Source: Pseudomonadota bacterium (GTDB lineage: Bacteria; Pseudomonadota; Gammaproteobacteria; Steroidobacterales; Steroidobacteraceae). Taken from it: DNA of 59,088 nt. A program made the translations under genes and the position numbers. Position 1 is the stretch's first letter. Every line of letters begins with the position of its first letter. The notes under the pieces were generated by a model. It was not told the origin of the DNA. It was given only the letters and a program-made list of their open reading frames with translations, and ran no database searches. Location: contig QGVD01000016.1 in assembly GCA_003242685.1 (NCBI GenBank), positions 1 through 59,088 on the forward strand, in the 5' to 3' direction. Below are positions 24,580-33,621 of this stretch, piece after piece.

Positions 24580-25980
24580 TTGGCCAGCCCTGCCAAAGCC
24601 ACCCGGGGTACGGACGCGCTGATCGACGTCCGTACCCCGCCGCACTCGGTGGAGGCGGAGCAGGCCGTGCTCGGCGGCCTCATGCTCGACGCGTCGGCCT
24701 GGGACAACGTGGCCGACGTCCTCCGTGCCGAGGATTTCTACCGGCCGGACCATCGCCTCATCTTCAACGCCATCGGCGCGCTCGCGCAGGAAGGCAAGCC
24801 CGTCGACGTCGTCACGGTCTCAGAGCAGCTCGAGCGCACGCGTGAGCTGGAAGCCGCCGGCGGCCTGGCGTATCTCGGTGCGCTCGCGCGCGACACTCCC
24901 ACGGCGGCCAATGTGCGCGCCTACGCGGAGATCGTCCGCGAGCGCTCGCTCATGCGGCAGCTCATCTCCATCGGCTCCGAGATCGCCTCATCCGTCTTCA
25001 ACAACGAAGGCCTGACGGCCCGCGAGCTCGTCGACCGCGCCGAGCAGCGCGTGTTCGAGATCGCGGAAGCGGGCTTCCGCGGTCGCGATGGAGCGATCGC
25101 GGTGCGGAGCCTCCTGCCGCAGATCATCGACCAGATCGACGAGTGGCACACGAATCCCGACAAGATGCGGGGCCTGCCGACGGGCTTCACGGACTTCGAC
25201 CGCATCACGGGCGGGCTGCGGCCGGGTGATCTCATCGTCGTCGCGGGCCGTCCATCGATGGGCAAGACCACGCTCGCCGTGAACATGGCCGAGTACGCGG
25301 CGATCCATCCCGAGATCCGCGCGTCGGTCGCCATCTTCAGCATGGAAATGCCCGCGGAGCAGGTGATCACGCGCATGCTGTCCTCCATCGGCGGTGTGCC
25401 GCTGCAGAACCTGCGCAGCGGCCGCATTTCGGACGAGGACTGGGTGCGCATCACGAGCGCGACGAGCCAGCTTTCCGAGGCGAAGATCTTCGTCGACGAG
25501 ACGCCGGGTCTCTCGCCGACGGAGCTGCGTGCCCGCGCACGGCGCATCAAGCGCGAGCACGGACTCGATCTCGTCGTCGTCGACTACCTGCAGCTCATGC
25601 AGGTCCCGGGCAACAAGGAGAACCGCGCGACGGAGATCTCGGAGATCTCGCGCGGCCTCAAGGCGCTCGCGAAGGAGCTCGCGGTTCCCGTGATCGCGCT
25701 TTCGCAGCTCAACCGCAGCGTCGAGCAGCGCCAGGAGAAGAAGCCGGTGATGTCCGACCTCAGAGAGTCGGGCGCCATCGAGCAGGACGCGGACATGATC
25801 CTCCTCATCTACCGCGAGGAGGTCTACGACAAGAACACGACGAAGAAGGGCATCGCGGAGATCGATCTCGCGAAGCACCGCAACGGCGAGATCGGCACCT
25901 TCCTCCTCACGTTCCAGGGTCAGTTCACGCGCTTCGTGAACTACGTGCCCGACTCCTACGCCGAGGGCATCCTCAGGTGA
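24580..25980 (+). CDS. dnaB: Replicative DNA helicase DnaB
   Basis: DnaB is the hexameric helicase at the replication fork. The 466-residue protein has an N-terminal primase-interacting domain (about 18-125, PPHSVEAEQAVLGGLMLD), a linker helix and a RecA-like C-terminal domain with Walker A GRPSMGKTT, Walker B LVVVDYLQLM, and the LSQLNRSVEQR and SDLRESGAIEQDAD motifs. The start codon appears to be TTG at 24580, 27 bases after rplI. The last four bases overlap alr. No intein is present. Confidence 0.97.
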   Translation: MASPAKATRGTDALIDVRTPPHSVEAEQAVLGGLMLDASAWDNVADVLRAEDFYRPDHRLIFNAIGALAQEGKPVDVVTVSEQLERTRELEAAGGLAYLGALARDTPTAANVRAYAEIVRERSLMRQLISIGSEIASSVFNNEGLTARELVDRAEQRVFEIAEAGFRGRDGAIAVRSLLPQIIDQIDEWHTNPDKMRGLPTGFTDFDRITGGLRPGDLIVVAGRPSMGKTTLAVNMAEYAAIHPEIRASVAIFSMEMPAEQVITRMLSSIGGVPLQNLRSGRISDEDWVRITSATSQLSEAKIFVDETPGLSPTELRARARRIKREHGLDLVVVDYLQLMQVPGNKENRATEISEISRGLKALAKELAVPVIALSQLNRSVEQRQEKKPVMSDLRESGAIEQDADMILLIYREEVYDKNTTKKGIAEIDLAKHRNGEIGTFLLTFQGQFTRFVNYVPDSYAEGILR

Positions 25981-27065
25981 GCCGGCTCATCCGGGCCGTC
26001 ATCGACAAGCAAGCCCTTCGCCACAATCTTCGTATCGTGCGCGAGCGCTCCGACGGCGCGCGCGTGATGGCCGTGGTCAAGGCGAATGCCTACGGCCATG
26101 GACTCGTGCCGACGGCGCTCGCGCTCGACGAAGCGGGCACGGATGCCTTCGCGGTCGCGCGCCTCGAGGAAGGGCTCGCGCTGCGCGCCTCGGGCATTTC
26201 CCGCCCCATCGTGCTGCTCGAGGGCGTCTTCACGCCGGGTCAGCTCGCCGAAGCCGCACGTCATTCGTTCGAGCTCGTGGTGCACGATCCGCTGCAGATC
26301 GAGCTGCTCGAGCGCTCGAGCGAGACGCGCCGCTGCGTGGTGTGGATCAAGATAGACACGGGCATGAACCGCCTCGGCTTCCGGCCGGGCGAGTTTCCGC
26401 AGGCGCTCGAGCGCATCGAGCGGCTGCGCAGCGCGCCGCGCGAGATCCGGCTGCTCACACATCTCGCGCGCGCCGACGAGCCGGAGAACCCGATGACGCG
26501 CGATCAGTGCGCGCGCTTCGCCGAGCTCGTGCGCGGTCTGGGATACGCGACCAGCATCTGCAACTCCGCCGGCATTCTCGGGCCCGAGATCATCCGTGCC
26601 GACTGGGTACGGCCGGGGCTTGCGCTCTACGGCGTGTCGCCTTTCGCCGAGCGGCGCGGATCCGATCTCGGTCTCAGGCCCGTGATGAGCTTCGAAGCCA
26701 CGGTGATCGCGACGCGTCGCGTGCCTCAGGGAGAAACCGTGGGCTACGGCGGCGCCTGGCGCGCGGAGCGCGATGCGCGCATCGCGATCGTGGCAGCAGG
26801 CTACGGCGACGGAGTGATGCGCTGCCTGCCGAGCGGTACGCCCGTGCTCATCGAGGGCCGCCGCGCGCCGCTCGTCGGACGGGTGTCGATGGACATGGTC
26901 GCCGTCGACGTCTCGGAGCTTCCGCCGGTGCGTGTCGGCGCGCCCGCGACGCTGTGGGGCGGAGAAGGGCTGCCGGTCGAGGAGATTGCCCGCTTCGCGG
27001 GCACCATTCCCTACGAGCTCCTCTGCGGCGTGCGCCAGCGCGTGCCGCGCGAATTCGTCGGCTGA
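25977..27065 (+). CDS. alr: Alanine racemase
   Basis: Alr is a PLP enzyme making D-alanine for peptidoglycan. The 362 residues show the PLP-binding lysine in VVKANAYGHG (N-terminal barrel), the NRLGF motif, and the catalytic Tyr region GYGGAW with IAIVAAGYGDGV in the C-terminal half. Translation starts at GTG within a four-base overlap with dnaB, indicating coupling. The rplI-dnaB-alr order is widely conserved in gammaproteobacteria. Confidence 0.97.
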   Translation: MSRLIRAVIDKQALRHNLRIVRERSDGARVMAVVKANAYGHGLVPTALALDEAGTDAFAVARLEEGLALRASGISRPIVLLEGVFTPGQLAEAARHSFELVVHDPLQIELLERSSETRRCVVWIKIDTGMNRLGFRPGEFPQALERIERLRSAPREIRLLTHLARADEPENPMTRDQCARFAELVRGLGYATSICNSAGILGPEIIRADWVRPGLALYGVSPFAERRGSDLGLRPVMSFEATVIATRRVPQGETVGYGGAWRAERDARIAIVAAGYGDGVMRCLPSGTPVLIEGRRAPLVGRVSMDMVAVDVSELPPVRVGAPATLWGGEGLPVEEIARFAGTIPYELLCGVRQRVPREFVG

Positions 27066-27136
27066 ACGCGGCACGCGCCCCGGAGGCGCATGCAGCGCTG
27101 TCGCGCCGGGGAGGGAAGAGTGAAGCGGGTGACCTC

Positions 27137-27847
27137 TCAGGTCTCGAAGAAGCCCATTTTCACGCCGGCGAGCTGAATGATGTCGTTGTCCTTCAGCTTC
27201 GTGGCCTGGGGGCCGATCGGCGTGCCGTTGACGAGCGGGAAGTCGTTCTCCTTCTCGCTGTCGACGTGGACGATGAAGTAACCGTCGGCACGACGCGTGA
27301 TGGCGGCGACCTGAATGCCCGGACGGCCGAGCGTCGTCAGCGCCTTGTTGAGCTCGAGCTCGCGACCGGCGAAGGCGCCCGAGAGCACCTGGAGCTTCGC
27401 CTTCTTCACCGCATGGCCGTTGCCGAGCGCTCTGCGAGTACCCGTGGCGGACAGCGCGGGTGCGGCTTTCTCCACGGCCTCGGTGGCATGGCGCACCTTC
27501 TCGACCGGGCGCATGGACGGCTGGATGACCATCGTCTTCTCGAACTCGTCCTGCTGCTCGTCGTCCTCGACGAAGCGCAGCTGGTGATGGCCGACGGTGA
27601 TCACGTCGCCGTGCTGCAAGGCGTGCTTCTTGATGAGCTTGCCGTTGACGTACGTGCCGTTCGTGCTGTTGAGATCCTCGAGGAACGAGTCGTTGAGGAT
27701 GTTGATGATCAGCGAGTGATGCCCGCTGACCGCAGGATTGTCGATGCGGATGTCGTTGTCAGGGAGGCGCCCGATGGTGTAGCGCTCCTTGTTCATGTTG
27801 TATTCCGCAAGTACCTGGCCGTCCAGGCTCAGAATCAACCTTGCCAT
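27137..27847 (-). CDS. Protein with two FHA domains
   Basis: The 236-residue cytoplasmic protein has an N-terminal canonical FHA domain (about 1-95): YTIGRLPDNDIRI, SGHHSLI and LNSTNGTYVNG contain the Gly-Arg, Ser-x2-His and Asn-Gly residues that bind phosphothreonine. A linker with several Lys residues follows. The second domain (about 150-236) keeps LGRPG and VNGTPIG but lacks the SxxH motif, so it is probably degenerate. It lies directly after a PP2C phosphatase on the same strand (14-base gap), so the pair likely forms a phosphosignalling module. No Ser/Thr kinase is in the window. Confidence 0.88.
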   Translation of the reverse strand: MARLILSLDGQVLAEYNMNKERYTIGRLPDNDIRIDNPAVSGHHSLIINILNDSFLEDLNSTNGTYVNGKLIKKHALQHGDVITVGHHQLRFVEDDEQQDEFEKTMVIQPSMRPVEKVRHATEAVEKAAPALSATGTRRALGNGHAVKKAKLQVLSGAFAGRELELNKALTTLGRPGIQVAAITRRADGYFIVHVDSEKENDFPLVNGTPIGPQATKLKDNDIIQLAGVKMGFFET

Positions 27848-27861
27848 TTGAGCGCCTCGTG

Positions 27862-28686
27862 TCAGCCAAACCAGCCAAGGATTCTGTCGAAAACTCTTCT
27901 GCGGGCCGGGAACGTGTCTAGGACCTGCGCCATGACGACCGAGACGTTGTCGCGACCCCCGTTGTCGTTCGTCAACTGAATCAACTGTTTAGCGACCATA
28001 TCCAGATTAGCACTGAAGGTGCTGATCGTTAAGTGGATATCGTCGTCCTCGACCATGTCCGACAGGCCGTCGGAGCACAGCACGTAGATGTCGCCCTTCT
28101 GAACCGGGAATTCCTGAACTTCGACCTCGACGTTCGGCTCCACGCCGAGCGCACGTGTGACGTAGTTCTTGTTCGCGGCGCGCTGCGCTTCCTCCGCGGA
28201 GTAGAAGCCGCGGTCGACCAGCTCCTGGAGGAGAGAGTGATCCATCGTGACCTGGTCGAACCTGTCGTCGCGCCAGCGATACATGCGCGAATCGCCGACG
28301 TGCGCCACGGCCACCTTGTTGTCGTAGAAGAGCGCGCTCACCACCGTGGTGCCCATGCCTTCGCACTGCGGCTGGGTACGCGCGGTCTGGTAGATGATCT
28401 TGTTGGCGCGCTGGATCGCGTCCCGCAGGATGATGCAGGGCCGGGACATGCCGGTCACGCGGTCGCCGGCCGAGAGATCCTCCCTTTCGACCGACTCGCG
28501 CACCAGGTTCAGAATGGTCTTCACCGCAATGCCGCTCGCGACCTCACCGGCGTTGTAGCCGCCCATGCCATCGGCCAGCACCAGCAGGCCGATGTCCGCA
28601 TCGAACGCGATGGTGTCCTCGTTGTGCTCCCGGACCTTCCCCGTGTCGGTCATGCCGACACAGCGCAGCTTGCCGCGCAGGGTCAT
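27862..28686 (-). CDS. PP2C-family serine/threonine phosphatase
   Basis: This metal-dependent protein phosphatase has 274 residues from the ATG at 28686, which is preceded by GGAG 8 bases away; an open frame continues upstream without similarity to PP2C. Motifs are REHNEDT, LADGMGG, GTTVVSAL, HVGDSRMYRW, CSDGLSDMV and GGRDNVSVV, so all metal-binding Asp residues are in place. There is no membrane segment. It is followed by a double-FHA protein. This resembles PpkA/PppA/Fha modules, but none of the type VI secretion genes are here. Confidence 0.93.
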   Translation of the reverse strand: MTLRGKLRCVGMTDTGKVREHNEDTIAFDADIGLLVLADGMGGYNAGEVASGIAVKTILNLVRESVEREDLSAGDRVTGMSRPCIILRDAIQRANKIIYQTARTQPQCEGMGTTVVSALFYDNKVAVAHVGDSRMYRWRDDRFDQVTMDHSLLQELVDRGFYSAEEAQRAANKNYVTRALGVEPNVEVEVQEFPVQKGDIYVLCSDGLSDMVEDDDIHLTISTFSANLDMVAKQLIQLTNDNGGRDNVSVVMAQVLDTFPARRRVFDRILGWFG

Positions 28687-28992
28687 CGGGTCACTCCGCA
28701 CCGGCCATCGCACGTGGCAGGAAGTGTGAAGTGCATCACACCGGGTTCGTGCCGCCGGCAATGGGCACCGCCTCCGAACGAACGGGTGTGGGTGTGGTCG
28801 AAGCTCACGGAATCAGTGTCCCATGTCGCAAACACGTGCCGCTCGCTCCGGTTTCCCCGTCCCCGATTCGATCTGGCCTAAGCTAGCATTGCCCGCGAAT
28901 CTGTCATGAGCGGGTGATCACAAACCGGGCACGCGGGGCGGCATCGTAGCCAAGTCGGGGTGCGCGTGCACCGCAGGACGTCCTCCATCCAC
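28687..28992. other. 306-base divergent promoter region between the PP2C gene and radA
   Basis: Both genes point away from this region. Near radA, TAAGCT (28879-28884) and TAGCAT (28884-28889) could act as -10 elements, but no good -35 is placed in front. On the minus strand I see no convincing promoter. No tRNA, repeat, or well-supported small open frame is visible. Confidence 0.45.
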
Positions 28993-30378
28993 ATGAGCCG
29001 ATCCAGCGTCGTTTTCGTCTGCAGCGCCTGCGGGGGCGAGACCCTCAAGTGGCAGGGGCAGTGCCCGCACTGTGCGGAGTGGAACTCTCTCGAGCAGCGT
29101 GCGGCCGCTCGCCCGACGGCAGCCTCGAGCCGCACCCCTGCCGCAACGGCAAGGCGTCTCGACGCCCGGCTCGCGGACGCCACGCGCAGGATGGCGAGCG
29201 GCTTCGAGGAGCTCGATCGCGTCCTGGGCGGCGGAATCGTTCCCGGGTCGGTGACCCTGCTCGGCGGCGACCCCGGTATCGGCAAGTCGACGCTCCTGCT
29301 GCAGGTTGCGGCGCACGTTGCCACAGGCAACGAAGCGCTCTACGCGAGCGGGGAGGAGTCGGCGGCGCAGGTGGGACTGCGCGCCCGGCGGCTCGGGGTG
29401 ACCGCCGAGGGGCTCGAGGTCGTCACGGAGAACGATCTGGCGGCCATCCTCGCGCTCGCGACGGAACGCAAGGTGGCGCTGCTGATGGTCGATTCCATTC
29501 AGACGGTGCAGCTTCCGTCCGTCGCGGCGAGCGCCGGGGCAGTGACACAGCTCCGCGAATGCACCGCCGAGCTCGTGCGCTTCGCGAAGTCCTCGGGCAC
29601 GGCGGTGATCATCGTGGGGCACGTGACGAAGGAGGGTGCAATCGCCGGGCCCCGCCTGCTCGAGCACCTCGTGGACACGGTGCTGTACTTCGAGAGTGAA
29701 GCCGGCAGCCGCTTCCGCATCGTACGCGCGACGAAGAACCGCTTCGGTGCGGCGAACGAGCTCGGGTTCTTCGCGATGACCGAGCAGGGCCTCAGGGAAG
29801 TTCGCAATCCGTCGGCGATCTTCCTCGCGCGCTCGGCCGAGCCTGCCGCAGGCAGCATCGTGACGGTCACGCGCGACGGGAGCCGTCCGCTCCTCATCGA
29901 GCTGCAGGCGCTCGTCGACCGCATGCGTTTCGGGGCGCCGCGCCGCATCGCGCAGGGCCTCGACGCGAATCGCGTCGCGATGCTGCTGGCCGTCATGAAT
30001 CGCCACGCGCGCGTTTCGCTGCAGGAGCACGACGTCTTCGTGAACGTGGTCGGTGGCATCGAGATCGGGAAGACGGCGTGGGATCTTCCCGTGGTGCTCG
30101 CGCTGGCCTCGAGTCTCAAGGATCGGCCGCTGCCGACGTCGCTCGTCGCGTTCGGCGAGATCGGACTGACCGGAGAAGTGCGCCCCGTGGCGTTCGGCGA
30201 GGAGCGGCTGCGCGAGGCGCAGAAGCAGGGTTTCCGCATGGCGCTGGTGCCGCGCGACAACGCGCCGCGCAAGGCGCTCGAGGGCGTCGAGGTTCTCGGT
30301 GTGAGCCGCGTGGACGATGCGCTCGAGATTGCGTTCGAGGCGGCCGCGCGGAGCACCGCGTCATCTTCGCGCCGCTGA
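28993..30378 (+). CDS. radA: DNA repair protein RadA
   Basis: RadA promotes branch migration and D-loop extension in recombination. From the ATG at 28993 it has 461 residues. It shows an N-terminal zinc finger (CSACGGETLKWQGQCPHC), a RecA-like ATPase with Walker A GGDPGIGKST, the RadA-specific KNRFG motif, and a Lon-like C-terminal domain (about 285-455, with GGIEIGKTAWDLPV). An in-frame start 33 bases earlier is less likely because the zinc finger is normally near residue 10. It converges with the CBS-domain gene, 15 bases apart. Confidence 0.96.
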   Translation: MSRSSVVFVCSACGGETLKWQGQCPHCAEWNSLEQRAAARPTAASSRTPAATARRLDARLADATRRMASGFEELDRVLGGGIVPGSVTLLGGDPGIGKSTLLLQVAAHVATGNEALYASGEESAAQVGLRARRLGVTAEGLEVVTENDLAAILALATERKVALLMVDSIQTVQLPSVAASAGAVTQLRECTAELVRFAKSSGTAVIIVGHVTKEGAIAGPRLLEHLVDTVLYFESEAGSRFRIVRATKNRFGAANELGFFAMTEQGLREVRNPSAIFLARSAEPAAGSIVTVTRDGSRPLLIELQALVDRMRFGAPRRIAQGLDANRVAMLLAVMNRHARVSLQEHDVFVNVVGGIEIGKTAWDLPVVLALASSLKDRPLPTSLVAFGEIGLTGEVRPVAFGEERLREAQKQGFRMALVPRDNAPRKALEGVEVLGVSRVDDALEIAFEAAARSTASSSRR

Positions 30379-30393
30379 AAGCGTCCCGTCGTA

Positions 30394-31698
30394 TCAGGAC
30401 GCCGCGCGACTCTGTGCGGCAGGCTCCGGAGCCGCCTCCGGCGTGTACACACGTACCGTGCGGATGGCGTTGTCGCCCACCTGCAGCACTTCGAAACGAT
30501 AGCCATCCACCCTGAGCTGCGTACCGGGCTCGGGAATGGTTTCGAGCTGCTCGAGGAGCCAGCCGTTCAGAGTCTTCGGTCCGGTGGTCGGCAGATCCCA
30601 CTGCAGCGCGCGATTGATCGCACGGATGGTCGCGCTCGCGTTCACGATGTACACGCCGGGGCGCTCGACGTGAATGTCCTTGTGCACGACGGTCGCCGGA
30701 TCGCTCGTGAACTCGCCCACGATCTCCTCGAGAATGTCCTCGAGCGTCACGAGCCCCAGGATGTCGCCGTATTCGTCGACGACGAAAGCCTGGCGGCGGC
30801 GGTTGCGCTGGAAATTCGCGAGCTGCACGGTGAGCGGCGTCCCCTCCGGCACGAAGTACGGCTCGCGGCTGCGTGCGATCTCGATGAGCTTCTCGCGCGT
30901 GAGCGTGCCGCGCGCGAGCTCCTGCGCGACGCGCTTCATGTGAACGGTGCCGATGATCTGATCCAGCTCGCCATCGTAGACCGGCAGTCTCGTGTGCGGG
31001 GTCTGGCGCAGCTGGTCGAGGATGTCCTCCCAGTCGTCGCGCACATCGATCGCCGCGATCTCGTGGCGCGGAATCATGATGTCGTTCACGGTGACGCGCT
31101 CGAGATCGAGGATCGAGAGGAGCATCTGCCGGTGGCGCGCGGGGATCATCGGACCGGCCTCCGCGACGACGGTGCGCAGCTCCTCGGAGCTGAGCGTCTG
31201 GCCGCCGCGGGCGGACTTCACCACGCCGAAGAGGCGCAGGAAACCGTATGCGAGCGTATTGGTGAGCCACAGCACGGGCCGTGCGACCAGCACCAGTGTG
31301 CGATAGATGTGCGCGGAACCGAACGCGACGGACTCCGGCCGGCTCGCCGCGTAGATCTTCGGCGCGAGCTCGCAGAAGACGATCATCACGACGGTGAGCG
31401 CCGCACCCGTGATCGGCACGGCGTACTCGTAGCCGGTCCGCTGGGCCAGGATCGTCGCGATGGAGGAGGCGAATACGCTCGCGGCGGCGAGGATCACGAG
31501 ATTCACGCCCAGCCAGTCGTCGGGCTTCTGCAGCAGCCTCTCGAGGACCTTCGCCGTACCGTGACCGGCCTGCGCCCGGTGGCGCACCCGATAGCGGTTC
31601 ACGGAGAGCATCGCCACTTCCGTGCCGGACGAGAAGGCGATCACGACGAGGAGCACGAAGAGAGCGATCAGAAGGACGGTCGATGGTGCGTCGTTCAA
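30394..31698 (-). CDS. CNNM/CorC-type membrane protein with CBS domains
   Basis: The 434-residue protein has a DUF21 (CNNM) transmembrane domain in the first 190 residues with about three or four hydrophobic helices. A CBS pair follows (about 205-325, with VNDIMIPRHEIAAID and FVVDEYGDILGLVTLEDILEEIVGEF in two parts), then a CorC_HlyC transporter-associated domain at the C-terminus. Family members are tied to magnesium or cobalt efflux. The start is TTG at 31698, with GAGG about 10 bases upstream. It is divergent from ffh, a neighbour pair seen in many gammaproteobacteria. Confidence 0.9.
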   Translation of the reverse strand: MNDAPSTVLLIALFVLLVVIAFSSGTEVAMLSVNRYRVRHRAQAGHGTAKVLERLLQKPDDWLGVNLVILAAASVFASSIATILAQRTGYEYAVPITGAALTVVMIVFCELAPKIYAASRPESVAFGSAHIYRTLVLVARPVLWLTNTLAYGFLRLFGVVKSARGGQTLSSEELRTVVAEAGPMIPARHRQMLLSILDLERVTVNDIMIPRHEIAAIDVRDDWEDILDQLRQTPHTRLPVYDGELDQIIGTVHMKRVAQELARGTLTREKLIEIARSREPYFVPEGTPLTVQLANFQRNRRRQAFVVDEYGDILGLVTLEDILEEIVGEFTSDPATVVHKDIHVERPGVYIVNASATIRAINRALQWDLPTTGPKTLNGWLLEQLETIPEPGTQLRVDGYRFEVLQVGDNAIRTVRVYTPEAAPEPAAQSRAAS

Positions 31699-31809
31699 GG
31701 GTCTCGATCCTCGCGGTATGAGCCGGGCGGCATCCTCGCGGCAGTGCCGCTCGCGGGCCGACTAGGATAGGCTGGATGCGCAGCCCCCGGAAAACCAGAG
31801 CGCTGCCCC

Positions 31810-31815
31810 TATAAT
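31810..31815 (+). promoter_or_regulatory. Candidate -10 of the ffh promoter
   Basis: A perfect TATAAT lies 52 bases before the ffh ATG. No good -35 is found 16-18 bases upstream, so it would rely on the strong -10 and perhaps an activator. Confidence 0.45.
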
Positions 31816-31867
31816 GTGAAGTGTTGCCCTGCAGCACACGCTGGCCGCCCGCCGAACGGATGGATCA

Positions 31868-33226
31868 ATGTTCGAGAATCTGACCCAGAGACTCTCCCGC
31901 ACGATAGAGAACCTGCGCGGTCGCGGGCGCATCACGGAGGAGAACATCTCCGACACGCTGCGCGAGGTGCGCGTGGCTCTGCTCGAGGCGGATGTCGCGC
32001 TGCCTGTCGTGCGCAGCTTCATCGAGTCGGTCAAGACCAAGGCGCTCGGCACCGAAGTCGCCTCGAGTCTGACCCCGGGACAGGCATTCATCGGCATCCT
32101 GCATCGGGAGCTCGTGGCGCTCATGGGCGGGCCGCGCGCGGGAATCAATCTGCGTGCGCAGCCGCCCATCGTGATCCTGCTCGCGGGACTGCAGGGTGCC
32201 GGCAAGACCACCACGGCGGCGAAGCTCGCGCGCTGGCTCATCGAGCGCGAGCGCAGGCGCGTGCTGCTCGTGAGCACGGACATCCGCCGGCCCGCGGCGA
32301 TGCTGCAGCTCGAGCGCCTGGCAGGGCAGGTGGGCGCGCAGTATTTCGCGGCGCCTGAAGGCGCCTCGCCGCCCGAAATTGCGCGCGCGGCGCTCGAGCA
32401 GGCGCGGCGCGGCGTGTTCGACGTGCTGATCGTCGACACTGCAGGCCGGCTGCACGTCGACGAAGAGCTGATGAACGAGGTCCGCGAGATCGACGCCGCG
32501 GTCGCTGCGACGGAGCGCCTGTTCGTCGTCGACGCGATGGCCGGTCAGGACGCGGTCAACGCGGCGCGCGCCTTCGGCTCCGCGCTCGATCTCACCGGAG
32601 TGATCCTCACCAAGGCCGACGGCGATGCGAGAGGCGGTGCAGCGCTCTCCGTCCGGCAGATCACCGGCAAGCCCATCGTCTTCCTCGGCGTCGGGGAGAA
32701 GACCGAAGCGCTCGAGCCCTTCGATCCCGAGCGCATGGCCTCGCGCATCCTCGGCATGGGCGACGTCGTGAGCCTGGTCGAGCAGGTCACGCGCAGCGTG
32801 GACACCGGTGAGGCCGAGCGGATCGCCCGCAAGGTCGTCAAGGGCAAGGGCTTCGATCTCACCGACCTGCGCAGCCAGCTCGAGCAGCTCCAGAAGATGG
32901 GCGGGCTCGGCGCGCTGCTCGACAAGCTGCCGGTCGCGGCCGCCAAGGGCGGTGTCCAGGCCGACAAGGGTGACCGGGAGATCCGCCGCCAGATCGCGAT
33001 CATCAATTCCATGACCCCCCGCGAGCGGCGTCAGCCGGGCATCATCGATGGCTCGCGCCGGCGGCGCATCGCGAAGGGCGCGGGGGTACAGGTCCAGGAC
33101 GTCAACCGCCTGCTCAAGCAGTTCCACGAGATGCAGCGGATGATGAAGAGCCTCAAGGGAGGCAAGCTCCGCAGGATGATGAACGCCTTCCGCGGCGGCA
33201 TGCCGCCGGGCTTCCCGGGAAGCTGA
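31868..33226 (+). CDS. ffh: Signal recognition particle protein Ffh
   Basis: Ffh binds 4.5S RNA and signal sequences of nascent inner-membrane proteins. The 452-residue protein has the N domain (1-88), the GTPase G domain with LAGLQGAGKTTTAAK (G1), DTAGRLHVDEELM (G3) and TKADGDARGGAALS (G4 region), and the Met-rich M domain (about 300-452, ending in MMNAFRGGMPPGFPG). Size and motifs are standard. It lies upstream of the rpsP operon, with a separate promoter in between. Confidence 0.97.
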   Translation: MFENLTQRLSRTIENLRGRGRITEENISDTLREVRVALLEADVALPVVRSFIESVKTKALGTEVASSLTPGQAFIGILHRELVALMGGPRAGINLRAQPPIVILLAGLQGAGKTTTAAKLARWLIERERRRVLLVSTDIRRPAAMLQLERLAGQVGAQYFAAPEGASPPEIARAALEQARRGVFDVLIVDTAGRLHVDEELMNEVREIDAAVAATERLFVVDAMAGQDAVNAARAFGSALDLTGVILTKADGDARGGAALSVRQITGKPIVFLGVGEKTEALEPFDPERMASRILGMGDVVSLVEQVTRSVDTGEAERIARKVVKGKGFDLTDLRSQLEQLQKMGGLGALLDKLPVAAAKGGVQADKGDREIRRQIAIINSMTPRERRQPGIIDGSRRRRIAKGAGVQVQDVNRLLKQFHEMQRMMKSLKGGKLRRMMNAFRGGMPPGFPGS

Positions 33227-33238
33227 AAGCTCCGCGGG

Positions 33239-33258
33239 CCCCTTAAGACCCCTTAAGA
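33239..33258. repeat. Tandem 10-bp repeat before the rpsP promoter
   Basis: CCCCTTAAGA occurs twice back to back just downstream of the ffh stop codon. Each copy contains the palindrome CTTAAG. A regulatory or processing role is possible; it could also be chance. Confidence 0.5.
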
Positions 33259-33282
33259 CTTTCGCCGCAGCGGGGCTTTGCG

Positions 33283-33288
33283 TAGAAT
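33283..33288 (+). promoter_or_regulatory. Candidate -10 of the rpsP-rimM-trmD-rplS promoter
   Basis: TAGAAT is followed by the GC-rich CCGCGCTC and a T run, a common shape at ribosomal-protein promoters. The -35 would be the weak TTTCGC 17 bases upstream. The start would be near 33295, about 65 bases before rpsP. Confidence 0.45.
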
Positions 33289-33303
33289 CCGCGCTCTTTT
33301 TTG

Positions 33304-33332
33304 AACGGCCCCCTCATTCTGCGGGGGCCGTT
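33304..33332 (+). promoter_or_regulatory. Strong hairpin in the rpsP leader
   Basis: AACGGCCCCC (33304-33313) pairs perfectly with GGGGGCCGTT (33323-33332) around a 9-base loop. It lies between the predicted -10 and the rpsP ATG and is not followed by a T run. It could protect the 5' end of the mRNA or act in attenuation. The T run TTTTTT lies before it, so on the minus strand it would resemble a terminator reading toward ffh. Confidence 0.6.
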
Positions 33333-33360
33333 GATTGACCGAACGAGAGCGACAAGACCT

Positions 33361-33621
33361 ATGGTAACGATTCGCCTGACGCGGCGCGGGGCGCGAAATC
33401 AGCCCTTCTATCACGTCGTCGTGACGGACAGCCGTAAGCGGCAGGGCGGCGCCAGCCTGGAGCAGGTGGGGTTCTACAACCCCATCGCACGTCGCGGCGA
33501 GCCGAAGCTGAGGCTTGATCTGGAACGCATCGACTACTGGGTGAGCAAGGGCGCACAGCAGTCCGAGCGCGTGCGTTCGCTGGTTGCCCAGTACCGCAAG
33601 CAGCAGCAGACGGCGGCGTAA
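33361..33621 (+). CDS. rpsP: 30S ribosomal protein S16
   Basis: The 86-residue protein begins MVTIRLTRRGARNQPFYHV, the S16 signature, and contains SRKRQGGASLEQVGFYNP. I use the ATG at 33361; the frame is open 60 bases further upstream, but that part is the leader hairpin. The operon rpsP-rimM-trmD-rplS is intact. Confidence 0.98.
   Translation: MVTIRLTRRGARNQPFYHVVVTDSRKRQGGASLEQVGFYNPIARRGEPKLRLDLERIDYWVSKGAQQSERVRSLVAQYRKQQQTAA

Noticed and set aside
33301..33360. Longer S16 start upstream of 33361
   Set aside because: The extra 20 residues are encoded by the leader hairpin, and the family N-terminus MVTIRL is at 33361.
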